A stretch of 28,148 bases of DNA from an uncultured Peptostreptococcus sp. (GTDB taxonomy: Bacteria > Bacillota > Clostridia > Peptostreptococcales > Peptostreptococcaceae), in NCBI GenBank assembly GCA_900759325.1, contig CAAEUW010000002.1:1-28148 (forward strand), in the 5' to 3' direction. Both the position numbers and the translations under genes were made by a program. How positions within the stretch are numbered: position 1 is the stretch's first letter; each line of letters opens with the position of its first letter. Below, one piece after another: positions 21,896 through 28,148 of the stretch. Below the pieces are notes generated by a model. It searched no databases. It saw only the letters and a program-made list of their open reading frames with translations, and had not been told where the DNA came from.

Positions 21896-22096
21896 CTACT
21901 TCTCTTCTTCAAGCACTTCTTCCACATAGTCTGTGTTAAACATTTCCCTGGTCTTTTTGTTTATTTCATCAAACCTAGTCCTTGTTACTGAAAATATATC
22001 TCCACTATATCTTATTACATTATCTTGTAAGTCCTCAAAATCAAATAAGACTCTTGCCTTAACCTCTTCTAGTGCCTTAACCTTTTTTGATGCCAT
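21896..22096 (-). CDS. Small phage head-region protein, unknown
   Basis: 66 residues, charged and helical (KVKALEEVKARVLFDFEDLQ; acidic end VEEVLEEEK), with the strong site AAAGGGGG. Small genes at this place, between capsid and connector, are common in siphophages but the role is unknown. It lies directly after a terminator-like hairpin following the capsid gene. Confidence 0.65.
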   Translation of the reverse strand: MASKKVKALEEVKARVLFDFEDLQDNVIRYSGDIFSVTRTRFDEINKKTREMFNTDYVEEVLEEEK

Positions 22097-22120
22097 AATC
22101 TGTCCCCCTTTACTTATAAA

Positions 22121-22141
22121 GGCCAGTGATTAACACCGGCC
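22121..22141 (-). terminator. Hairpin after the capsid gene, possible leaky terminator
   Basis: On the minus strand GGCCGGTG (22141-22134) pairs with CACTGGCC (22128-22121) with one G-U pair and a 5-base loop, followed by TTTATAAG. The U-run is short, so termination would be partial; protection of the capsid mRNA 3' end is another reading. Confidence 0.5.
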
Positions 22142-22158
22142 ATCATACTTATAAAATC

Positions 22159-23277
22159 TTATACGCTTGGAATAGCCATTGCAGCAATATTGAATACTAA
22201 GAATGACTTAGGTTCAATTGGTTGACCATGACCTAATAGCTTCTGTGCGTATACTCTTTCATCTTCCAAGAACTGATATTCATCTGAATATACTACAGGA
22301 CCATTAAATCCTATGCCAAGGAAGTAATCATCAGGAATACACGCTATAAGCTTGCCTTCAGGAACAAATGCTGACTGGCATACTTCTGCGTTTATTGGTA
22401 GTACATTGAACACATACTGACCTGCAGCACTTAGCACTGTAGTCTGTGGGAATATTTTTTCCCAATAGTCACCAGGATTGCAAATCAACAATACATTGTT
22501 AACAGTCTTTACCTTCTTGTCAACAAGTGGTTTCATTACATTCTTACCAAGTGTAGCTGGCTTTAGGTCGTTAAGTGCGACTGCTGCCTTATCAGGATAT
22601 CCAGTAGTAGCTGACTTCGCCTGCGTGATATCTTTTAGCATACCAACTGGGCAATCTACTCCGTTACCTTCAATTATTGCCTTTTCTAGGCCTATAGCTA
22701 TTGATTCAGCTAGTAGCACTCTAACGAATTTATCTATCCACAAATCACCAAGAACTAAAATATCCTTAGATACTGGGATAAATGCAGTTAGCTTATTAAG
22801 AGTAGTATTTACTACAGTAAATGAGTTGTCTAGCTTCTTCTTGATTTCAGTTCCAAGCTTACCCCAAACAGCTCCTTCTGCATCTGACTTTCTAGCAAGC
22901 CACTTAGTTATTCCAGTAGTGTTTACAAACTGAATCTTCTGTAGAAGTGGATGTTCTGCCTCAATATCCTTGAATATTCTATCTATTATTGTGATAGGCA
23001 TTAATTCTTCTATCCCCTTAAATCCACCAGTAGATAGGACCTGTGCATAGTATTTCTTTTCGTGACTTGTCAAGGCTCTTAGTCCTCTTGACTCAAGAAC
23101 TCTTGAATCTGATAAATCATCTGTTGCAGCCTGCTTTGCCTGTGCTATTATATCCTGTTCAATCTGTGCAGCAAGGGCAACCTGCGCCTTTGCAAATGCC
23201 TCTTCATTTTCTGCCCTAGCTAAATCTAGTGCTAGCGCCTGTATATTCGTTTCGTTATCTTTGTTTAGTAAAGCCAT
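22159..23277 (-). CDS. Major capsid protein (HK97 fold)
   Basis: 372 residues in the fixed order protease-capsid. The first 60-65 residues are helical and charged (ALALDLARAENEEAFAKAQV), like the scaffold-like delta domain removed by the protease. HK97-fold segments include RALTSHEKKYYAQVL, GGFKGIEELMPITI, LTAFIPVSKDILVLGDLWID and the C-terminal VYSDEYQFLEDERVYAQKLL. GAGGA lies about 11 bases before the ATG. No separate scaffold gene is present, in line with the delta-domain layout. Confidence 0.93.
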   Translation of the reverse strand: MALLNKDNETNIQALALDLARAENEEAFAKAQVALAAQIEQDIIAQAKQAATDDLSDSRVLESRGLRALTSHEKKYYAQVLSTGGFKGIEELMPITIIDRIFKDIEAEHPLLQKIQFVNTTGITKWLARKSDAEGAVWGKLGTEIKKKLDNSFTVVNTTLNKLTAFIPVSKDILVLGDLWIDKFVRVLLAESIAIGLEKAIIEGNGVDCPVGMLKDITQAKSATTGYPDKAAVALNDLKPATLGKNVMKPLVDKKVKTVNNVLLICNPGDYWEKIFPQTTVLSAAGQYVFNVLPINAEVCQSAFVPEGKLIACIPDDYFLGIGFNGPVVYSDEYQFLEDERVYAQKLLGHGQPIEPKSFLVFNIAAMAIPSV

Positions 23278-23297
23278 ATTATAATGTCCTCTCTTTC

Positions 23298-24008
23298 TTA
23301 TCTAAATTTATTCATATAAAAAGAACCCTTACTCTGTGCTTTGTCGGATTCTTTTCGCATGGCAATGTACTTGCCAATTATTGAGTTTTTGATTTCTTCA
23401 GGGTCTTCTTCCGGTTCCTTTGGTTCTGTCGGTTCTGCCGGTTCTTCCTCGATTTCTTCATCAGCCAAGCCAAGGGCTATTGACTCTTCTGCAGTCAAAT
23501 AGCTTTCAGCGTTAAGTAGTGCTTTTAGTTCTTCGACTGTTCCTGAAAATCTTGTCATGTAAATATTAGATATGCTATCTGATATCTTATCTAGGTCATC
23601 TGCAATCTTCCTTAACTCGTCTGCATTCCCTGCTGCAAAAGTCCATGCATTATGAATCATTAGCATTGTTCCAACACCCATCAATATCTTATCACCTGCC
23701 ATGGCTATCACTGAACCTGCACTCGCAGCCATTCCATCTACTTTGACTGTGACCTTGCCTTTGTAGTCTTTTAGAATATTGTAAATGCTTATTCCTGCAA
23801 ACACATCTCCGCCATTGGTGTTTATCCTAACAAGGATATCTTCACCATCAGCTTCCTTTAATGCTGCTATTACATTTTGAGGGCAAATATACTCATCTGA
23901 GTCAAGATACCATGCCTTACCATTTACCACCGGCCCATACAATACTAACTCCTTTAGCCCGTTATTGTCGACCAACTCACATCTTGCTTTAATTACCTTA
24001 TTCTCCAT
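23298..24008 (-). CDS. ClpP-like prohead maturation protease
   Basis: 236 residues. The ClpP/crotonase-type serine protease domain (about 20-185) has Ser96 in DGMAASAGSV, His119 in MLMIHNAW and a probable Asp144 in LDKISDSI. It should cleave the capsid delta domain during head maturation. A Glu/Pro-rich tract (EEEPAEPTEPKEPEE) and a basic end (SKGSFYMNKFR) follow, perhaps a targeting or self-cleaved tail. It overlaps the portal gene by 11 bases and carries its own AAGGGGG site. Confidence 0.93.
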   Translation of the reverse strand: MENKVIKARCELVDNNGLKELVLYGPVVNGKAWYLDSDEYICPQNVIAALKEADGEDILVRINTNGGDVFAGISIYNILKDYKGKVTVKVDGMAASAGSVIAMAGDKILMGVGTMLMIHNAWTFAAGNADELRKIADDLDKISDSISNIYMTRFSGTVEELKALLNAESYLTAEESIALGLADEEIEEEPAEPTEPKEPEEDPEEIKNSIIGKYIAMRKESDKAQSKGSFYMNKFR

Positions 24009-25221
24009 CTATCTCACCCCCTTTCTGATTAACTGGTTGATAGTTCTTTGTCTCCATATATTCATTGGCCCAATCTTCTCCTATCTCTTCATATTTCAAT
24101 AGCCTTCTTACTTCATTAGTGTTTAAGGTCCTTATTCTATATAGGGCCTCTACACTTGCAGCTATCTTGGTTAGGTCATAAGATTTAATTGAAGATGTCT
24201 TGATTATCATCTTAGTCCCTTCTAAGTATGATTTCTTCCCATATAGTTTTCTGTTGATTTCATCTTCCAACTGCCCTGCAATAGGATTTATGCAGAATGA
24301 AATAAAGTTATCTGTCATAGCTTCCACATCTGCAGTGTCACCCTTTAAAAGTCCTCTAGGGATATTGAATATATCAGCCACCATATTTACAATATCGTCA
24401 AATGCACCTCGGATATCATCTGTTTCCCTATATTTAGACCCAGACCCATTAAACTCTGATGTCTTATCTTCAATTTCTAGGCCCTTTTCAATTGGTGTCG
24501 CTGAGTCTGATTCGGAAAAATATCCTACTAACCTATTTTTGAATAAATCATCTAGCCTTAAATCATATTCAGTCTGACCTGTTTCAGGATCCACAGTATT
24601 CTTAAATGTTTCAAACATGGTATCAATCTTAACTAATACCTTCCTTGAGTTCTTCCTATTGTAATTCTTAACTGCACTTGTTAGGACTTTTCCAAACATT
24701 GTATAAACACTTGTTACAAGTTGCTTTACATTTTTGTTTGACAACTTTAAGTGCAAGACATCACTTTCCTTGAATTCCCTATTGAATATAAAGTCCCCAA
24801 TTCTTACATCCTTATAGACATTGTCCTTGACTGCTCTTTCCATAATGGTGTAACTATCTGCTATTAGCCAGTAGCCTTCATAGGACTGAACTATTAATGC
24901 CCCATTAGGATTAACCACCATTTCAAGCACTAGCTTATTCCAAAAATCAGTTATATTTTGATTTATGTTAGGCTCAACATTGAATTGATACCATACTTCG
25001 CCTTTTTTGATTTTTCCCTTTTCGTATGTTTCGATTGTACATTGGCTTAATGCGTTGGCTATCTTGTTAATACACATGCTTATTGCATATTCAAGATATA
25101 CTTGTTCTGATGCCAATGGAATGGTTATCCCATCAAGCATAAAATCCCCCACTGGCAGCATATCAAGTCTCTGCTTGTTACTCCCAGTTAGTACTTCCAT
25201 CATTTTGTTAAATACTCCCAT
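23998..25221 (-). CDS. Phage portal protein (HK97 family)
   Basis: 407 residues of the phage_portal family (PF04860). Visible segments are YAISMCINKIANALSQCTIE near the start, the core GSKYRETDDIRGAFDDIVNM and the IPRGLLKGDTADVEAM/FISFCINPIAGQLEDEINR region near the C-terminus. It forms the dodecameric ring for DNA entry and exit. GGGGTGGAGAG precedes the ATG. It lies between TerL and the protease as in other HK97-like phages. Confidence 0.93.
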   Translation of the reverse strand: MGVFNKMMEVLTGSNKQRLDMLPVGDFMLDGITIPLASEQVYLEYAISMCINKIANALSQCTIETYEKGKIKKGEVWYQFNVEPNINQNITDFWNKLVLEMVVNPNGALIVQSYEGYWLIADSYTIMERAVKDNVYKDVRIGDFIFNREFKESDVLHLKLSNKNVKQLVTSVYTMFGKVLTSAVKNYNRKNSRKVLVKIDTMFETFKNTVDPETGQTEYDLRLDDLFKNRLVGYFSESDSATPIEKGLEIEDKTSEFNGSGSKYRETDDIRGAFDDIVNMVADIFNIPRGLLKGDTADVEAMTDNFISFCINPIAGQLEDEINRKLYGKKSYLEGTKMIIKTSSIKSYDLTKIAASVEALYRIRTLNTNEVRRLLKYEEIGEDWANEYMETKNYQPVNQKGGEIDGE

Positions 25222-25240
25222 CTCTCCACCCCCTTTCTTG

Positions 25241-26893
25241 TTAATATGTGTATGTTTTAAATCCCTTGTTTATATTAGACATTGTGGCTATCCTTATAGA
25301 GTCACGTTTTAGCATAGCGTGAATAAATGCCATAAATCCATCTGTCTTTCGTCTTTCAGGATCCTGCTTTTGATAAGTCTTATTTCCCTTACCATCAGTG
25401 ACTACCTTAACGTTGTTCGTATACCATCTCATCATCATATCATCACCAAATACAAGGTTGTTATCAGCAAATAGCTTTTCAATTATTGGTGCAATTTTCC
25501 CATGAGAAATAGGACCACTTCTAACTGTGGTAAGTGGCAGACCTACCTCATTGAAATCGTCCTTAATTAGTTCATATCTATAATCATCTGTTGCTATCGC
25601 TTCAATGATATACCTATTCTCTTTTACTTCATTCAAGAACCAACTTGTCAAATATCTAGGGTCCATTGTTTTTCCTGGAACAATAGTAACCAGTCCCTCA
25701 CTAATGGCCCTATCTAAATCCACCTTGAATTTTACTAGCTTTAGACTCTCTTCGACAATGAATGTATGGTGCTTAAAATAGTACTTAGTATTGTCATTGA
25801 CTATCTTCTTGAATAATAGCCCAACACCTATGAAGTCCCTCGAACTTGCATAGTCGACACCACCAACACATGAACACCCCATGAAGTCCTTCCAGTTTAC
25901 CTCTTGATTAGTTGCTAGAATATCTTCCCATGAAGCAACTGCGGTGTCTGTATCTTCCATAGTGAAATTTAAACGCTTGGTTATAAACTCAACCTTCATA
26001 TGTGGTCTTTTCTTAGCATTCCTGAATGCATCCTTATATTCTTGCTCTAGAATAGGCAAGTAGGGAATCATTGGATTTGCCTTAACCCAAAGGCTAGGGT
26101 CGTCCCATTCTTCGTATCTGTCAATGACTGCAATAAAAGGGAATAGTTTGGATTCTAAATCTTGTTCAAGTAGGCATTCCTTACCTTCTGTTACCAGGTC
26201 ATCTAATACCCCACCTCTAACATATCCATTAGTAGTTATATATATAGTTAGTGGTTCAGGAACTTTACCCAGTGCGGATCTAAACACCTTGATGTTGTCA
26301 TAGTCTTCATAAGCATGTATTTCATCAAATACCACTGCTCCAGGCCTAAGTCCGTCTTTAGTCTTGGCATTAGAGGTATAATATTTTACCTTTGAATTGG
26401 TCCTAACGAATTCAATTTCCACCAGGGTCCTTTTATATGCTCTTTGTAAATCTGTGTTATCCCCTATGGCATTATACACATCTGTAAATGATGTTTTAGC
26501 CTGGTCTTCTGACGTGGCAACTATATCAACATTGTAGCCTTTTATCCCATTTACATTGCTAGTTGCCCCTAAGATGTAATCACTTACATAGGCATTTTTA
26601 CCAAATCCTCTACCACTTTCAATAAGGATTTCGTTCCATGCTTTTATGCCTGGTGCCAGGTAAGTGTAGGGAATACAGTGTAAGAACTTCTGCACTGGCG
26701 CCAACTTATAAGGTCTATATTTTTCAATAGTTTTTATTAATTTGTCGACCTTCTTGACATCAACATATATATGCTGCTTCTCTATTTTCTTGAGAATTAA
26801 GGCCCTTAAATGCAAATTCCATATGCTAGTTGGTTGTTTGTCGCACAGTTCAAACCACTTATCAAAATACTTACATCCAGTGTTATATTTCAC
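25241..26893 (-). CDS. terL: Terminase large subunit
   Basis: 550 residues of the Terminase_1 (PF03354) family. The ATPase has a Walker A-like SGRGFGKN (93-100), Walker B VVFDE (187-191) and coupling motif YITTNGYV (218-225). The RNase H-like nuclease begins with GVDYASSRDF (Asp347 as first metal ligand), with further acids in ATDDYRYELI and KTDGFMAF. It pumps and cuts phage DNA at the portal. The start is GTG overlapping the TerS stop by one base (TAGTG). Next to an HNH gene and P27-type TerS, the module fits cos-type packaging. Confidence 0.95.
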   Translation of the reverse strand: MKYNTGCKYFDKWFELCDKQPTSIWNLHLRALILKKIEKQHIYVDVKKVDKLIKTIEKYRPYKLAPVQKFLHCIPYTYLAPGIKAWNEILIESGRGFGKNAYVSDYILGATSNVNGIKGYNVDIVATSEDQAKTSFTDVYNAIGDNTDLQRAYKRTLVEIEFVRTNSKVKYYTSNAKTKDGLRPGAVVFDEIHAYEDYDNIKVFRSALGKVPEPLTIYITTNGYVRGGVLDDLVTEGKECLLEQDLESKLFPFIAVIDRYEEWDDPSLWVKANPMIPYLPILEQEYKDAFRNAKKRPHMKVEFITKRLNFTMEDTDTAVASWEDILATNQEVNWKDFMGCSCVGGVDYASSRDFIGVGLLFKKIVNDNTKYYFKHHTFIVEESLKLVKFKVDLDRAISEGLVTIVPGKTMDPRYLTSWFLNEVKENRYIIEAIATDDYRYELIKDDFNEVGLPLTTVRSGPISHGKIAPIIEKLFADNNLVFGDDMMMRWYTNNVKVVTDGKGNKTYQKQDPERRKTDGFMAFIHAMLKRDSIRIATMSNINKGFKTYTY

Positions 26894-27219
26894 TAGATAT
26901 CACCGCCAAGCTCATGCTTAACCGTTGAGGTAGACAGGCCTAGCTTTTCAAGGCATATTAACATCTGCTTATTAAGATTAGTTAACATAGCTACTGAATC
27001 ATTTTTCTTTAGTCCTTTTTCTGTCATAATCTGAACTCCACGATCTCGGATATCTTCTTCAAGCATCATGGTAACTTCCCACATTGCCATATATCGTTCA
27101 GCAATATCAATGTATGGCTCTTTGTGAGTTCCATTTTCCTTCATTTGGTCAATTATTGCCTTATGAATTTTATTAGACTTGATTTTCTGACTCTTGTTTA
27201 GTTTGAAAACTTCTTCCAT
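26893..27219 (-). CDS. terS: Terminase small subunit (P27 family)
   Basis: 108 residues resembling phage P27-type small terminase (PF05119): AERYMAMWEVTMMLEEDIRD, then a helix ending NLNKQMLICLEKLGLS. It recognises packaging DNA and presents it to TerL. The ATG at 27219 has AAAGGGGG about 8 bases upstream; a longer frame back to 27252 would be read through a GTGC-repeat stretch and lacks a ribosome site. Confidence 0.85.
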   Translation of the reverse strand: MEEVFKLNKSQKIKSNKIHKAIIDQMKENGTHKEPYIDIAERYMAMWEVTMMLEEDIRDRGVQIMTEKGLKKNDSVAMLTNLNKQMLICLEKLGLSTSTVKHELGGDI

Positions 27220-27360
27220 GCTATAACCCCCTTTCCTCGTGCGTGCGTGCATGATAAATTTTAGTAAGTATATTCTCCGAGCCCCACTCCGCGTTGCTAC
27301 CCCTCTCCCAAAGAAATGAAATGATTCGACCCGGGGGACCCATCAAGCTTTAACATTTGA
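27220..27360. other. GC-rich gap between TerS and HNH genes, candidate cos site
   Basis: A non-coding gap in an operon otherwise packed to a few bases. It holds CGTGCGTGCGTGCATG (27238-27253), a G/C-rich stretch with CCGAGCCCCACTCC near 27288-27301 and CGACCCGGGGGACCC at 27329-27343. In phages with the HNH-TerS-TerL layout the cohesive-end site often lies here. The exact cut cannot be read. Confidence 0.45.
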
Positions 27361-27693
27361 TTACCAACGTTCTTCTGTTGTAAAACTTTTCTTCTTGTTA
27401 CCCTCAAACCTCTCATGTCTTTTATTGTGACAAGCCTGGCATAGGCAAGCCACATTGTTTAAACATAAGAACTTACTAGGGTCAGTCTTTAATTCTATCT
27501 CGTGATGTACTTCTTCTATCGGTGACAGTTTACCTATCTTAGCACAGTCTACACAGTATTTATCCCTTGCCTTTGCAGCTGCCCTTATACCATTAGCCCC
27601 TCGCCATTCCTTTAATTGATAGCATCTATAGTACTTGCCTTCTGCTATCCACTGTTCAATCTTACTTAGTAGGCTTGGTGTCATTAAGTTCAT
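27361..27693 (-). CDS. HNH endonuclease (packaging-associated)
   Basis: 110 residues with an HNH fold: CVDC (zinc), EVHHEIEL (HH of the metal site), NNVACLCQACHNKRH (Asn, second CxxC zinc pair and final His). Phage HNH proteins beside the terminase are needed for specific cos cleavage in HK97-like phages. The ATG at 27693 has GAGGA 8 bases upstream and overlaps the preceding gene by 32 bases. Confidence 0.93.
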   Translation of the reverse strand: MNLMTPSLLSKIEQWIAEGKYYRCYQLKEWRGANGIRAAAKARDKYCVDCAKIGKLSPIEEVHHEIELKTDPSKFLCLNNVACLCQACHNKRHERFEGNKKKSFTTEERW

Positions 27694-27949
27694 TGCTTGC
27701 GTCCTCGCTTATAATCATAAATGATTTATTCATAGCATGCACAAAGTCTATCAGGTCGAGACCCTTTAAGCTGAATATGTCTATGCCCATCTGTTCCTTC
27801 ATGATTTTAATATTGTCCTTGCTTAGAAGCGTGTGGTACATTACAGCAAAGCATACCTCATGCACTTCTTTGGTTGTCAACTTTTGGTTGACTACCATGG
27901 CAATAACATCATCTGTCAGTTTATGTTTTGAACTTAATTCATTACGCAC
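27662..27949 (-). CDS. 95-aa protein, first gene of the late operon, unknown
   Basis: Mostly helical (KLTTKEVHEVCFAVMYHTLL, LIDFVHAMNKSFMIISEDA). No family is recognised. The start is GTG with AAGGAGGG and an 8-base gap. Its end overlaps the HNH start by 32 bases. As the first gene after the promoter-terminator leader it could be a packaging accessory or regulatory protein; both are guesses. Confidence 0.65.
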   Translation of the reverse strand: MRNELSSKHKLTDDVIAMVVNQKLTTKEVHEVCFAVMYHTLLSKDNIKIMKEQMGIDIFSLKGLDLIDFVHAMNKSFMIISEDASNELNDTKPTK

Positions 27950-27993
27950 AATTAATCCCTCCTTTCACTTGATTAATCTAAAAACGATATGAC

Positions 27994-28025
27994 AAAAAAG
28001 ATAGCCTAGGTAGTTGGCTATCTTT
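27994..28025 (-). terminator. Intrinsic terminator upstream of the late operon
   Basis: On the minus strand AAAGATAGCC (28025-28016) pairs with GGCTATCTTT (28006-27997), a 9-base loop, ending in T6 (27999-27994). It lies 45 bases before the first late gene, downstream of a candidate promoter. Confidence 0.85.
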
Positions 28026-28047
28026 CTTGGAATTATTAAAAATTTAT

Positions 28048-28076
28048 ATGTTAAAAGACCAGCTATCAAATGTCAA
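28048..28076 (-). promoter_or_regulatory. Candidate late promoter with a terminator 16 bases after its start
   Basis: On the minus strand TTGACA (28076-28071), a 17-base spacer and TAACAT (28053-28048, 4 of 6). Start near 28041; the terminator stem begins at 28025. Confidence 0.45.
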
Positions 28077-28123
28077 TACAAAATAAAAAAGAAATTTCAC
28101 ACTGACATTATTGCATAGCAAAT

Positions 28124-28142
28124 AAGCCTAATGAATAGGCTT
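28124..28142. terminator. Hairpin at the right edge
   Basis: AAGCCTA (28124-28130) pairs with TAGGCTT (28136-28142). The minus-strand 3' side reads ATTTGC, the plus-strand 3' side GAAAAA, so it is not a clear terminator on either. It may end a gene beyond the window. Region 28077-28148 holds no gene. Confidence 0.35.
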
Positions 28143-28148
28143 GAAAAA

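Larger units (their letters stand above)
7608..28148 (-). mobile_element. Partial prophage (siphovirus, HK97-type head), right end outside the window
   Basis: From 28148 down to 9248 the genes form one leftward late operon in standard siphophage order: packaging, head, connectors, tail, baseplate, holin, amidase. Cargo genes and a DNA methyltransferase lie between the amidase and host genes. All structural frames are open, with no frameshift other than the programmed one at the tail chaperones, so the element looks intact. Integrase, repressor and replication genes are not in the window. The left limit of 7608 is set at the terminator after the methyltransferase and is approximate. Confidence 0.9.

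Noticed and set aside
1..28148. CRISPR array, insertion sequence or anti-phage defence system
   Set aside because: No regularly spaced direct repeats with unique spacers, no transposase and no nuclease/effector besides phage HNH and terminase. The methyltransferase has no restriction partner.

Overview
The window is AT-rich DNA from a low-GC Bacillota, most likely a Clostridia/Tissierellia-type anaerobe. That placement rests on AT-rich spacers, strong GGAGG ribosome sites and the protein families present; the genus cannot be fixed from sequence alone. It has a host part (about 1-7600) and the late, lysis and cargo half of an integrated siphophage (about 7608 to the right edge). The rest of the phage (early genes, repressor, integrase) lies beyond 28148.

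Host part. The first 120 bases look like the leader of an rRNA operon on the minus strand (16S gene off the left edge), driven by two sigma-A-type promoters at 116-144 and 235-263. Plus strand: a class I aminotransferase and a YkvI-like membrane transporter, closed by a terminator. Minus strand: a YwaF/TIGR02206 membrane protein, lysS with an extra C-terminal tRNA-binding domain, and greA, with a near-consensus promoter at 6408-6436 whose transcript would begin with an 18-bp hairpin. Two small membrane proteins of unknown function, each with its own candidate promoter, follow.

Phage part. The late operon runs right to left: unknown 95-aa protein, HNH endonuclease, a GC-rich candidate cos gap, TerS (P27), TerL, portal, ClpP-like protease, HK97-fold major capsid, connectors, head closure, tail completion, major tail protein, tail chaperones gpG/gpGT (joined by a -1 frameshift on A9), tape measure with 12 eleven-residue repeats, Dit, a tail protein ending in a self-cleaving S74-type chaperone domain, a BppU/collagen-like baseplate protein, a seven-repeat beta-propeller protein, holin and amidase. 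A candidate promoter followed at once by a terminator sits upstream of the operon, and two more terminator-like hairpins lie inside it, which suggests antitermination or graded expression.

Cargo. Between the lysin and the host junction are three small plus-strand genes (36, 46 and 62 aa) under a perfect TTGACA-17-TATAAT promoter, and a minus-strand DNA methyltransferase whose extended -10 promoter overlaps a 20-bp palindrome with the GAAC-N4-GTTC core of a Gram-positive SOS box. A minus-strand promoter faces the 3' end of the 36-aa hydrophobic peptide gene, an arrangement that resembles a type I toxin-antitoxin locus. This cargo block, the propeller tail protein and the LysRS fusion are the parts most worth a second look.
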